Of a stretch of 64,000 nt of DNA, positions 56,124-64,000 are shown one piece after another. Every line of letters begins with the position of its first letter. Position 1 is the first letter of the stretch. The position numbers and the translations under genes were made by a program. Source of the stretch: Clostridiales bacterium (GTDB lineage Bacteria > Bacillota > Clostridia > DUPQ01); contig JAGLDS010000006.1 in assembly GCA_023145435.1 (NCBI GenBank), positions 35,900 to 99,899 of the forward strand, given 5' to 3'. The notes beneath the pieces were generated by a model. It did no database searches. It had not been told where the DNA came from and saw only the letters and a program-made list of their open reading frames with translations.

Positions 56124-56184
56124 GTAGTAGTAATTTTTTGTGAGTATGATAAAATAAAAAGAAAGTAACATTTTGGAGGAATTT

Positions 56185-57057
56185 TTGAAAAAAGTAATAA
56201 GCATATTAATCATTTTCAGTCTAATATTGATAATGTCTGCATGTCAGATGCAAACTAGTACAGACTATGATAAATTAACAGTTGTTGTTAGTGTTGTACC
56301 ACAAGGAACATTTGTAAAGAAAATTGCTGGTGATTTAGTTGAAGTTGTTACAATTATTCCTCCTGGTAATTCACCGGCTAATTATCAACCTTCTGCAAGA
56401 GAAATGGGACAGCTTTCAAATGCTAGCATATATTTTACATTAGAAATGCCAACTGAAAAAGCTAATATTTTACCTAAAGTAACAGATTTTAATAGTGATA
56501 TAACCATTATTAATTTACATGCCTTTGTTGCTAAGACGTATCCAATGTTAACCAGTGGACACGATGATCATGAGGGAGAAGATGTAGACCCTCATATTTG
56601 GTTATCTCCTAAGCGAGCAATTTTAATGGTACAAGAGATGGCAAAACAATTGGGAATAATTGACCCAGAAAACAAATTGATATATGAAGAAAATGTCATT
56701 AAGTATATTGAAGAAATAAATAATGTGGATAAAGAGATAATAGAAATAACTAGCAAATTAGAAACACAATCATTTTTAATATATCATGGTTCATATACAT
56801 ATTTTGCAAATGACTATAATCTTGAAATGATTGCAATTGAAATAGAAGGTAAACAAGCAACTGCAAGTGATTTACAAAAAGTTATTGATATTGCTAGAGA
56901 AAAGAATATAAAAACAATTTTTTATCAAGAAGAATTTGATGATCAACAAGCAAATACAATAGCTTTTGAGATTGATGGGAGTGTAATGAAAGCAGCTCCT
57001 TTATCACCTAATTATATAGAAAGTTTATTAACCTTTGCCAATGCACTAACAAAGTGA
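56185..57057 (+). CDS. Metal ABC transporter substrate-binding lipoprotein
   Basis: I chose the TTG at 56185 with GGAGGA five bases before it; the tracked start lies inside that ribosome binding site. The 290-residue protein has a signal peptide with lipobox IMSAC. It is a cluster A-I binding protein (ZnuA/TroA/AdcA type): VVVSVVPQGTFVKKIAGD, a histidine-acid loop GHDDHEGEDVDPHIWLSPK, YHGSYTYFANDYNL and YQEEFDDQQANTIAFEID. The ligand histidines favour zinc, but manganese cannot be excluded. The ATPase and permease genes follow without gaps. Confidence 0.9.
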   Translation: MKKVISILIIFSLILIMSACQMQTSTDYDKLTVVVSVVPQGTFVKKIAGDLVEVVTIIPPGNSPANYQPSAREMGQLSNASIYFTLEMPTEKANILPKVTDFNSDITIINLHAFVAKTYPMLTSGHDDHEGEDVDPHIWLSPKRAILMVQEMAKQLGIIDPENKLIYEENVIKYIEEINNVDKEIIEITSKLETQSFLIYHGSYTYFANDYNLEMIAIEIEGKQATASDLQKVIDIAREKNIKTIFYQEEFDDQQANTIAFEIDGSVMKAAPLSPNYIESLLTFANALTK

Positions 57058-57065
57058 GGAGAAAA

Positions 57066-57755
57066 ATGATAGAAAAAATATCATATAAAGATGTCAGATA
57101 TTGTTATGGAGATGTTTGTGCTGTTCATGAAGCTACATTTGATTTTCCTAAAAATGCTATTACTGCCTTAATTGGGCCAAATGGCGGAGGTAAAAGTACA
57201 ATAGTTAAATTACTAGTAGGGTTATTAAAACCAGACCATGGACATGTGAAAAAGTTTGAAGGGGCAACCATTGGTTATGTACCACAAGCAACTACATTTG
57301 ATAGAGCTTTTCCAGCTACTATCTATGATTTAGTATTAATGGGAACAAAAGACAATAAAATTACACCTTTTAAGAGATACACTAAACGAGATAAAGAAAA
57401 AGCTTGTGAAGCTATTAAACGGTTATCGTTAAATGGACTTGAAAACAGAAGTATTAATCAATTATCTTTAGGTCAATTAAAACGAGGTTTAATTGCAAGG
57501 GCTATTGCTTCGAATGCTAATATTTTAGTATTAGATGAACCAGATGAAAGTTTAGATATAGAATCTAGTAAAAACTTATATAAAATATTAGTAACATTAA
57601 AAAAAGACACGACTATTATTATTGTTAGTCACCATGTAGCAGAGATATTAGAAGTAGCAGATTATGCTTTATATGTTATGGAGCATGTTAAGTTTTATAA
57701 CGAACCAAAACAATTACAAGAAATATTATTAAATGATGGGATATTCACATTATGA
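57066..57755 (+). CDS. Metal ABC transporter ATP-binding protein
   Basis: I chose the ATG at 57066, with GAGGAG just upstream; the tracked GTG start lies within that ribosome binding site. The 229-residue ATPase has Walker A GPNGGGKSTIVK, signature LSLGQLKRGLIARAI and Walker B ILVLDEPDESLD. The D-loop region is DEPDESLD instead of the frequent DEPTAGLD. It energises the metal transporter with the flanking genes. The stop overlaps the permease start by four bases. Confidence 0.92.
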   Translation: MIEKISYKDVRYCYGDVCAVHEATFDFPKNAITALIGPNGGGKSTIVKLLVGLLKPDHGHVKKFEGATIGYVPQATTFDRAFPATIYDLVLMGTKDNKITPFKRYTKRDKEKACEAIKRLSLNGLENRSINQLSLGQLKRGLIARAIASNANILVLDEPDESLDIESSKNLYKILVTLKKDTTIIIVSHHVAEILEVADYALYVMEHVKFYNEPKQLQEILLNDGIFTL

Positions 57756-58597
57756 TACAAGCAATTTTTAAATATACATTTATGCAAAATGCTTTATTAG
57801 CAGCCTTACTAGCTAGCGTAGTAGCAGGGGTTATTGGTACTATTGTTATGGAAAAAAAATTAGTCAGTATGTCTGGTGGTATAGCCCATGCATCTTTTGG
57901 TGGCATAGGGTTTGGTTACTTACTTAATTTTGAACCTATTTGGGGAGGATTGTTTTTTGCAATTGGATCATCGTTACTAATTTCTAGAATCACTAAAAAC
58001 GGGAAAATAAAAGCAGATACACTAACAGGGATTTTATGGTCCTTTGGTATGGCTTTGGGAATATTGTTTATTTCATTAACTCCAGGATATATGCCTGATA
58101 TGACTAGTTATCTTTTTGGAGATATTTTATCTGTATCTAATAGCTCAATTTTTTATATGAGTATATTTACAATTATTATAGTTGTATTATTTGTGGTTTA
58201 CTTTCATTCGTTTATGATGTACCTATTTGATGAAGATTATGCAAGGTCAACTGGAATGAATGTTACATTATTAGAGTACCTAGTATATATAATGATTCCT
58301 CTTGGTATTATTGTATTAATTAAAATAGTTGGAATCATTTTAACAATAGCTTTAATGACTATTCCTGTTTCAATTGCTAAGATGCTTTTTAACTCACTTA
58401 AACAGGTGGTTATTTCATCTGTAATCATTAGTACATTTTTATGCATAGTTGGGATTGCCATTTCATATTATATAAATATTCCATCAGGAGCATGTATTAT
58501 AATATTTAGTACATTTATTTATTTTATTACTTGGTTATATACAATAGCTCTTAAGAAAAGCCGCCATACCCATAAGAAACATCACCATAGCGAATAA
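57752..58597 (+). CDS. Metal ABC transporter permease
   Basis: A 281-residue membrane protein with about eight hydrophobic segments, typical of the ABC-3 family (ZnuB/TroC type). Segments MEKKLVSMSGGIAHASFGGIGFGYLL and ADTLTGILWSFGMALGILFISLTPGY are family signatures. The C-terminus SRHTHKKHHHSE is histidine-rich and may hold metal at the cytoplasmic side. It forms the translocation channel with the lipoprotein and ATPase. The start overlaps the ATPase stop (ATGA). Confidence 0.92.
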   Translation: MIQAIFKYTFMQNALLAALLASVVAGVIGTIVMEKKLVSMSGGIAHASFGGIGFGYLLNFEPIWGGLFFAIGSSLLISRITKNGKIKADTLTGILWSFGMALGILFISLTPGYMPDMTSYLFGDILSVSNSSIFYMSIFTIIIVVLFVVYFHSFMMYLFDEDYARSTGMNVTLLEYLVYIMIPLGIIVLIKIVGIILTIALMTIPVSIAKMLFNSLKQVVISSVIISTFLCIVGIAISYYINIPSGACIIIFSTFIYFITWLYTIALKKSRHTHKKHHHSE

Positions 58598-58611
58598 AGA
58601 AAGAAGGCAAT

Positions 58612-59580
58612 ATGGCAACTGTTTTTGTTAGTAACTATAAAGGATTTACATCTACCTATTTTACTAAGGCTATTACTAAGTTGTCCCTTATAAAAAAACT
58701 ACAAACAACTAAAAATATTTATATTAAGCCTAACCTAACTTCCCATGTTCATGATGATAAATCAGGTGTTATTACAGCGGATAAAGTGCTTATTAAAGTA
58801 TTAAAAGCCATAAGAGAAATTAATAAAGATGCAACAATTTCTATTATTGAATCAGATGGAATATTAGATAATTATGTAAGGGATAAATTTTCTAACAGAA
58901 ACTATGAAAAATTAATAAAACCATTTAAACCAATTAAATTAGTTGATTTAACAAGAAGTGAACAAACTAGTATTCCATGTTTTGGTTCCCTTTTTAAAAA
59001 CGACATTCAACTACCTATGCTTTTTACTAATGATTATTTCTATATTTCACTATCTAAAATAAAAACCCATTCAAAATCAACATTATCTGGAGCACTAAAA
59101 AACCAATTTGGTTGTTTACCTATGCGTGATAAAAGTGTATACCATCCATATTTATCAAAAGTAATAGCTGATCTAAATAGCGTTATTAATGTTGATTTAT
59201 GTATTGCAGAGGGATGTCCCGCATTAGAAGGAGATGGACCCATTAATGGGTCCATAAAAGATATTGATAGTATATTAATAGGAGATGATCCAGTTGCCAT
59301 TGATACTATTACAGCAAAAATAATGGGTATTAATCCTAAGAGAGTTGCTCATATTAAATATTGTCATAATAAAAACATTGGAACTATGAATTTAAATGAT
59401 ATTAATATCATTGGAAAATTACCTGTTTGTACAAAGTTTATGCAAATTAAAACAATAAAGAAACTATCAATTAGGTTTGGAGCTTTTATTCAAAAAACAG
59501 GACAGTTAATAGCAAAAGTGGGGAAAGTAGTACAAAGCCAATCTCTATTAGCAAGTATTAGTAAAAACATAAAAAGATGA
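58612..59580 (+). CDS. DUF362 domain-containing protein
   Basis: A 322-residue protein of the DUF362 family. Typical segments are IYIKPNLTSHVH, IIESDGILDNYV, YFYISLSKIKTHSKSTLSGALKNQFGCLP, CIAEGCPALEGDGP and ILIGDDPVAIDTITAKIMGINPKRVAHIKYC. Many DUF362 proteins carry an attached ferredoxin domain; this one does not. The family function is unknown. It follows the metal transporter by 14 bases and may be co-transcribed with it or with the glycan genes downstream. An AGAAGG ribosome binding site is present. Confidence 0.88.
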   Translation: MATVFVSNYKGFTSTYFTKAITKLSLIKKLQTTKNIYIKPNLTSHVHDDKSGVITADKVLIKVLKAIREINKDATISIIESDGILDNYVRDKFSNRNYEKLIKPFKPIKLVDLTRSEQTSIPCFGSLFKNDIQLPMLFTNDYFYISLSKIKTHSKSTLSGALKNQFGCLPMRDKSVYHPYLSKVIADLNSVINVDLCIAEGCPALEGDGPINGSIKDIDSILIGDDPVAIDTITAKIMGINPKRVAHIKYCHNKNIGTMNLNDINIIGKLPVCTKFMQIKTIKKLSIRFGAFIQKTGQLIAKVGKVVQSQSLLASISKNIKR

Positions 59581-59592
59581 AAAGAGGTAATA

Positions 59593-60474
59593 ATGAAATT
59601 TAGTAAATGGTTATTTAGGCGCCCAATAATTTTTCTGTTTCCGCCTAAATTTTATCTTAAGATGATGTTTAAGCTTAGAATGAAAAAAAAGTTAAACTTA
59701 AAAGACCCTCATACATTTAATGAAAAAATTAATTGGTTAAAATTATATGGTAGACGTAAAGAGTATACAAAGATGGCTGATAAGTATGAAGCTAGAGAAT
59801 TTATAAAAAAAACCATTGGCGAGCAATATTTAGTTCCAATATTTGGAGTATATGATAATGCAAATGATATTCCATATGAAAAATTACCTGATAAGTTTAT
59901 ATTAAAATGTAATCATGATTCAAATAGTTCAGTTATATGTTGGGATAAAAGTACATTTGATTATCAAAAAGGAATTGATTATGTTAATAAAAAACTAGTA
60001 AGGAACTATTATTACTACTTTAGGGAATGGGTTTATAAAGATATTAATAGAAAAATTGTTGTTGAGCATTTATTAGATGATGGTGATGAAAAATTAATGG
60101 ACTATCGTATTTTTTGCTTTAATGGGAAACCTGTAATGATATCTGTTGATTATAATAAAATCAGTGATTTTACACGGCATCTATATACACCTGAATGGAA
60201 ATATATTAAAGCTGGGATAAAGTACCAATATACACAAACAAGAATTATAAAAAGACCAAAAGAAATGGATAAAATGCTAGAGTTAGCTAGTAAACTATCA
60301 ACAGGCATCCCATTTTTACGAGTAGATATGTATTTAGTATATGGGAAAATATATGCAGGAGAATTAACCTTTTATCCAGCAGGTGGATATAGTCAGTTTT
60401 CTCCTAAAAGCTTTGATTTAGAATTCGGGGAAAAACTAAAATTACCAGAAAAGAGAAAGAAAATAAATGAGTAA
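59593..60474 (+). CDS. TupA-like ATP-grasp protein
   Basis: A 293-residue protein that matches the TupA-like ATP-grasp group found in surface polysaccharide clusters. Visible features are LKDPHTFNEKINWLKLYGRRKEYTKMADKYEAREFIKK, YEKLPDKFILKCNHDSNSS (nucleotide-binding strand) and FLRVDMYLVYGKIYAGELTFYPAGGYSQF (metal and catalytic acids). The family is thought to ligate amino acids or acids onto glycans such as teichuronopeptide. It overlaps the following glycosyltransferase gene by eight bases, which supports a glycan role. Confidence 0.85.
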   Translation: MKFSKWLFRRPIIFLFPPKFYLKMMFKLRMKKKLNLKDPHTFNEKINWLKLYGRRKEYTKMADKYEAREFIKKTIGEQYLVPIFGVYDNANDIPYEKLPDKFILKCNHDSNSSVICWDKSTFDYQKGIDYVNKKLVRNYYYYFREWVYKDINRKIVVEHLLDDGDEKLMDYRIFCFNGKPVMISVDYNKISDFTRHLYTPEWKYIKAGIKYQYTQTRIIKRPKEMDKMLELASKLSTGIPFLRVDMYLVYGKIYAGELTFYPAGGYSQFSPKSFDLEFGEKLKLPEKRKKINE

Positions 60475-61501
60475 AATTAGTGTCATTCTTCCAGTCTACA
60501 ATGCTGAAAAATATTTAGTTAAATGCCTTGATTCAGTAATTAATCAAACACTAAAAGATATTGAAATTATTATCCTAAATGATGGCTCAACTGATAAAAG
60601 CGAAGCTATTATAAAGAACTACCAAAAAAAAGATAAGCGAATTATTTATTTATTCCATGAAAATATAGGAGTTGGTCTTACTAGGGATAAGGGGTTAAAT
60701 AAAGCAACAGGTGAATATGTTTCTTTTATTGATAATGATGATTATCTTGAATTAGACATGTTAGAGATATTATATAAAAAAGCTAAGGAAAATGATTTAG
60801 ATATTTTATGTTGTGAGCATATTGTGGAAATGCCAAATAAAAGTAGTTTAAGAAAAAAATTACCAGATATAAAAGCAATTAATATAACTAAAGATAATGT
60901 ATCTACATTTTTTAGGGATTATTATTTCACATATGTTTTTCACGCACCATTATGGAATAAACTATATAAAAGAGAATTTGTTATTAAACACAATGCACAT
61001 TTTGTTTCAATAAAGTTAGTTTTTTCAGATGATCATTATTTTCAAATCCAATTATTAGCTAATGAACCATCCATAGGGTTTCACCCTCAACCACTTTATC
61101 ATCATCTTGTTAGACAAGGCTCAATGATGCAAAGCAAAAAAGAAAACTTTTTAAAACGTGAAATATATTTAAGCCAATTAATAAGGGAACTACCATATAA
61201 AAATGAAAAATTAGCTAATATGATTGCAGATGGATATTTATATAGTAGGTTACTTAATCAAGCAAATAAAAAAATGAAAAAGAATTCATCATTTAAAACA
61301 ATTAAACAATTATTAAACGAATTAAGTCAATTTAGTGGTTATCATATATTTTTAAAATCATCTAGAGTTAATAGTAGTCATAAATTGTTTATAAAGAAAA
61401 AAAGAAGAATATTCTTTTATATATTCATATTGCTAAAGAATAGTAAAATACCTTACTTAGGTACATTATTACTTTATTTAAAAATGAAATTACTTAAGTA
61501 A
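60467..61501 (+). CDS. Family 2 glycosyltransferase
   Basis: A 344-residue GT-A fold enzyme. Motifs are ISVILPVYNAEKYLVKCLDSVINQTL, IIILNDGSTDKSEAII, SFIDNDDYLELDML (DxD metal site) and FSDDHYFQIQLL. No membrane helix is certain apart from a weakly hydrophobic C-terminus (IFFYIFILL). Sugar donor and acceptor are unknown. It is coupled to the TupA-like gene and probably modifies the same cell-surface glycan. The 3' end overlaps the convergent ceramidase-like gene by 12 bases. Confidence 0.92.
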   Translation: MSKISVILPVYNAEKYLVKCLDSVINQTLKDIEIIILNDGSTDKSEAIIKNYQKKDKRIIYLFHENIGVGLTRDKGLNKATGEYVSFIDNDDYLELDMLEILYKKAKENDLDILCCEHIVEMPNKSSLRKKLPDIKAINITKDNVSTFFRDYYFTYVFHAPLWNKLYKREFVIKHNAHFVSIKLVFSDDHYFQIQLLANEPSIGFHPQPLYHHLVRQGSMMQSKKENFLKREIYLSQLIRELPYKNEKLANMIADGYLYSRLLNQANKKMKKNSSFKTIKQLLNELSQFSGYHIFLKSSRVNSSHKLFIKKKRRIFFYIFILLKNSKIPYLGTLLLYLKMKLLK

Positions 61502-62797
61502 TGAAGATGTTAATTCCATTAATTGTGTAACTCCTTCATCTCCTAGTACTCTCATGGATGTTTTAACTCCATACCAATCGTGTTTATCAAAATTGCTTTT
61601 ATCTGGCACATATAATAAATCAAATGTGTTTAGAGTTGTTAATATAATATCTTTTTCAGGGTAAAGTTTACAAAGAGCAAAATAGTTTTCCACATACCAT
61701 TCACCTGGTACAAAAACTAAATTAAGTGAACCAAATGATAATCGTTGAACACCAATTTTAATTTCACTACCATTAGATAATAGTGAAACATCTAATTGTT
61801 TTAAAGCCAATCTCCAATGCCACACATCATCTTCAAAGGGGAGATTATTTTCAATTTTTTCTTTAATTGCCATACTTTTTTTATGGAATTTTTCTTTAGC
61901 TGTTGTAATGTCGTTTATAAATGATCCTACAGGTAGGGATTTATTAAGATAACTATATGAAAAAGTTTTAGTTACTTTTTTCATATTAGATAAAGCACTA
62001 TTAATAGCTATGGCATATTGATGACCAATAGTATTGGCTTCTTCATCACTACCGAATTTATTAAACTTTCCACTATTAGAGTTACCAGCACTACCTTCTA
62101 AGTATATTAAAAACTCAAAATCAAAAGCTTCTTTTAATTCACGTTCTGCTAAATATGGAAAATCAGGTGAAACACGTAGTGTTGTACCACCACCATATGC
62201 TGTAGTGTGACATGATAGATTACTTAAAATAACAGAACCTGTTTCATTTACTACCTTTATAATCCTAACAGTATCATCTACAAGTCCTATAGGTGCATTA
62301 CGTAGAGCATCATCTTCACAAACAGACCATCTAGTTACAGGGTAAACTCTATTTGATACAATTTTAGTTGTTGGTGCAGACCCTGAATACATGGTACAAG
62401 TTGATAAACTATTTATAGCTTTTACACCCGCTTTTATTCCACCGTTAATAACCTTTTGTAACCAAGGTTCATCTAATATATGAAATCCATATTCACTAGC
62501 TTGTTTAGCTTGTAAATCCCATACAAAGGGACTTGAATGGGTATGGGTACCTAAAAGTATAATATTATTTTTATCAATATTAGTTTGTTTATTAATACCA
62601 TTTTTAATAGAGGTAATTAGTCCACGAGTTAATCCTACAATTTCAAAAGATATTATTAATACAATTTCATTATTGTTTTTAAAAGCAATAGCCTTAGCAA
62701 ATATATCGTGGTATGGCTCAATCATATGAGCTAAGCCTAATCGTCCAGGGATAGGATAAACTGGTGAAATATTTTCTTTATAAAATCCTGCTTTCAT
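61490..62797 (-). CDS. Neutral/alkaline ceramidase-like protein
   Basis: I placed the start at 62797, where GAAGGTAAAG precedes the ATG; the tracked start adds 12 residues. The 435-residue protein resembles the N-terminal domain of neutral/alkaline non-lysosomal ceramidases: MKAGFYKENISPVYPIPGRLG, LLGTHTHSSPFVWD (zinc histidines), LSNLSCHTTAYGG and YLEGSAGNSNSGKF. It lacks the C-terminal domain of true ceramidases and has no signal peptide. Bacterial relatives of this size are of unknown substrate, and a different amide or ester is more likely than ceramide. Confidence 0.82.
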   Translation of the reverse strand: MKAGFYKENISPVYPIPGRLGLAHMIEPYHDIFAKAIAFKNNNEIVLIISFEIVGLTRGLITSIKNGINKQTNIDKNNIILLGTHTHSSPFVWDLQAKQASEYGFHILDEPWLQKVINGGIKAGVKAINSLSTCTMYSGSAPTTKIVSNRVYPVTRWSVCEDDALRNAPIGLVDDTVRIIKVVNETGSVILSNLSCHTTAYGGGTTLRVSPDFPYLAERELKEAFDFEFLIYLEGSAGNSNSGKFNKFGSDEEANTIGHQYAIAINSALSNMKKVTKTFSYSYLNKSLPVGSFINDITTAKEKFHKKSMAIKEKIENNLPFEDDVWHWRLALKQLDVSLLSNGSEIKIGVQRLSFGSLNLVFVPGEWYVENYFALCKLYPEKDIILTTLNTFDLLYVPDKSNFDKHDWYGVKTSMRVLGDEGVTQLMELTSSLLK

Positions 62798-62871
62798 TAC
62801 TTTACCTTCGCTTTCATATATTAGTATAAACATATTTCTTTGTGAAACATAGATATATATAATGAAAATTA

Positions 62872-63021
62872 ATGTTTTTATTCTTAGAAAATATTAATCA
62901 AGCAATTTTGATAGCAAAACAAAATAATATTGAGATTGCATACTTAAAAGAAGCAGTTATCGAGAAAGTACAGCAGGGTGTTAAAAATATTAACATATAC
63001 CGTTATAACAGTAATCTTTAA
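62872..63021 (+). CDS. Possible small ORF of 49 residues
   Basis: The reading frame MFLFLENINQAILIAKQNNI is followed by a helical-looking sequence and ends before the riboswitch promoter. There is no clear ribosome binding site; TATAAT lies eight bases upstream of the ATG. It could be a short leaderless gene, a remnant of a larger gene, or chance. I recognise no family. Confidence 0.3.
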   Translation: MFLFLENINQAILIAKQNNIEIAYLKEAVIEKVQQGVKNINIYRYNSNL

Positions 63022-63032
63022 GTTTTATTAGT

Positions 63033-63061
63033 TTGACAAGAAATTTTCACAAGTATATACT
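63033..63061 (+). promoter_or_regulatory. Consensus promoter of the riboswitch transcript
   Basis: TTGACA (63033-63038), a 17-base spacer and TATACT (63056-63061). Transcription should start near 63068, about 40 bases before the riboswitch core. Confidence 0.8.
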
Positions 63062-63104
63062 CTGTGTACGGGAAATTGAATTTACATTATAAAATAACTG
63101 TATA

Positions 63105-63170
63105 AAGGCAAACTTGTTGTAAAGCAAGGACGCAAAGCTTGGAATCCTTAAAAGGATAGTTCGGCTACTA
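63105..63170 (+). promoter_or_regulatory. Cyclic-di-GMP-I (GEMM) riboswitch
   Basis: The core AAGGCAAACTTG..GTAAAGCAAGGACGCAAAGCTTGG matches the GEMM pattern: GGCAAAC, a capped stem (CTTG/CAAG), then GGACGCAAAGC, the conserved block that binds cyclic-di-GMP. A second stem follows (ATCC-TTAAA-GGAT) and then AGTTCGGCTAC closes the aptamer. Its 3' end overlaps the 5' arm of the terminator, so the two structures exclude each other. That suggests ligand binding would favour read-through, but the sign of the switch is inference. Confidence 0.88.
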
Positions 63171-63194
63171 CGAAAACTTCTAGTAGCTTTTTTT
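63164..63194 (+). terminator. Riboswitch-linked terminator
   Basis: GCTACTA-CGAAAACTTC-TAGTAGC followed by seven T residues. The 5' arm overlaps the end of the cyclic-di-GMP aptamer, as expected for transcriptional control of the downstream secreted-protein gene. Confidence 0.85.
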
Positions 63195-63383
63195 GTTTCC
63201 AATAAATTTAGCATCTTCTTAACCATTACAAAAGATAAACAATTAATAAAATATGTGTAATTATGATTATGTGGAAAATCCGATTATTACTAAGAAAAGA
63301 GTATTAATCGTTTATATATATTACTACAAAAGAAAATATTTAACATAAAATTATTTAATAAAACATTTGAAAGGAAAAGTATT

Positions 63384-64000
63384 ATGAAAAAATTATTTGC
63401 AATCCTCTTAGTAATTACACTTCTAATGGGAGTAATGTCAGGAGTAGTATTAGCAGAGGAAGTAGAAGATTGTGCAGCTGCACCAGCTGTAGCTAATCAG
63501 ATTTTAAAAAGTTTTGATATTGAAAGTAGATATGCCAATGGAGATTATAAAAAAGATAGACCACTCTATAGTAATTATATATCAGAAGTAGCCCACGAGA
63601 TGGGGGATGAAGAGGTGTTTCCAGCTTACGAATGTGATGGTACATGGGATGGTATTACATATGTAGAAAAGTGTGATGTAGAAGCTTATTATAGAGCAGT
63701 ATATAATTATTTGAGATTTTTAGGAGCTAACATTCCTATTAACCCTTCAATGCTTGGTAGCTGGGTTTGGAGTTATGCCAATCTATTAATGGTAATTGAT
63801 ACTCAAAGGGATGGAGAGTTTTCTGGTCTAGTTGGAAGGGATGAAAATAACTTCGCTGGATATGTTGAAGGTACGGTTGATGGAAATTCAATTACTTTCA
63901 CTTATACTAGAGGTGACTATGCTAGTAACGATGATTATTATCTAATCTTTACAGGAGTATTTGAAGATTGTAATACAATTACAGGTACATGGATTCACGG
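63384..64000 (+). CDS. Secreted protein under riboswitch control (partial)
   Basis: This gene runs off the window, so the ORF track omits it. It starts with an AAAGGA ribosome binding site and a clear signal peptide (MKKLFAILLVITLLMGVMSG, cleavage after VVLA). The visible mature part begins EEVEDCAAAPAV and contains a tryptophan-rich stretch (LGSWVWSYANLL). A later part with alternating strands (GEFSGLVGRDENNFAGYVEG and FTGVFEDCNTITGTWIHG) resembles a small beta-barrel. Four cysteines are visible. No family is recognisable. Cyclic-di-GMP control suggests an adhesion, surface or biofilm-switch role, by analogy with other clostridial riboswitch targets. Confidence 0.85.
   Translation, partial: MKKLFAILLVITLLMGVMSGVVLAEEVEDCAAAPAVANQILKSFDIESRYANGDYKKDRPLYSNYISEVAHEMGDEEVFPAYECDGTWDGITYVEKCDVEAYYRAVYNYLRFLGANIPINPSMLGSWVWSYANLLMVIDTQRDGEFSGLVGRDENNFAGYVEGTVDGNSITFTYTRGDYASNDDYYLIFTGVFEDCNTITGTWIH

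Noticed and set aside
59200-59260. Hairpin GGACCCATTAATGGGTCC inside the DUF362 gene
   Set aside because: It is a perfect short inverted repeat (about 59235-59252), but it lies within coding sequence with no T run; it is best explained by the codons it encodes.

Overview
The window reads as chromosomal DNA of an anaerobic, AT-rich member of the Bacillota, most likely the Clostridia. Supporting signs are a two-subunit glycine dehydrogenase (GcvPA/GcvPB), a one-polypeptide pyruvate:ferredoxin oxidoreductase, a YesMN-type two-component pair, a VanW protein, purine-rich ribosome binding sites with several TTG starts, and a type I cyclic-di-GMP riboswitch. I saw no rRNA, tRNA, CRISPR array, phage block, transposase or insertion sequence. 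The species cannot be named from this sequence alone.

Layout. 1-2.9 kb: end of gcvH, then gcvPA and gcvPB (glycine cleavage). 2.9-6.7 kb (minus): a tightly coupled three-gene cassette of a PqqD-like protein, a kinase-like protein fused to two family 2 glycosyltransferases, and a nucleotidyltransferase; this is my best candidate for an undescribed system. 6.8-10.5 kb: two tandem sialidase-fold proteins, a DUF952 protein, an RsmC-like methyltransferase and a HAD hydrolase. 10.5-15.5 kb (minus): sensor kinase and AraC-type regulator, then a ccdA / thioredoxin-lipoprotein / msrAB-lipoprotein operon for repairing oxidised methionine outside the membrane. 15.6-18.2 kb: metallo-beta-lactamase-fold protein, a ParB-like/GNAT protein, an untracked 43-residue ORF and gpsA. 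18.3-19.5 kb (minus): a permease split over two genes, one ending in a ferredoxin domain. 19.7-27 kb: an XRE regulator behind a perfect 30-bp palindrome, a sugar isomerase-like protein and gltBD.

27-38 kb: divergent isochorismatase-like and URO-D-like genes, VanW protein, a small phosphodiesterase, a NUDIX remnant, nifJ and an ABC exporter pair. 38-45.6 kb: M55 peptidase, PHP phosphoesterase, NUDIX hydrolase, WalJ-like protein, rlmH, a PAS-GGDEF-degenerate-HD protein, an ECF transporter S component with a structured leader, and a MutT-Ogt fusion. 45.5-49.3 kb (minus): GH127 glycosidase, GHMP kinase and sugar nucleotidyltransferase, which could form an L-arabinofuranose salvage route. 49.4-54.9 kb: murA, M42 peptidase, a GH42-like hydrolase and a Gfo/Idh/MocA oxidoreductase. 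54.9-58.6 kb: a DUF4143 ATPase and a complete zinc/manganese-type ABC transporter. 58.6-62.8 kb: DUF362 protein, TupA-like ATP-grasp protein, glycosyltransferase and a ceramidase-like protein. 62.8-64 kb: a cyclic-di-GMP riboswitch with terminator controlling a secreted protein that runs off the window.

Cyclic-di-GMP is represented twice: a protein with an intact GGDEF motif at 41.7-43.7 kb and a riboswitch at 63.1 kb. Carbohydrate and cell-surface functions recur throughout, next to central anaerobic metabolism (GcvP, PFOR, GOGAT). Several start codons in the ORF track are probably wrong; I corrected them where a ribosome binding site or promoter decides.
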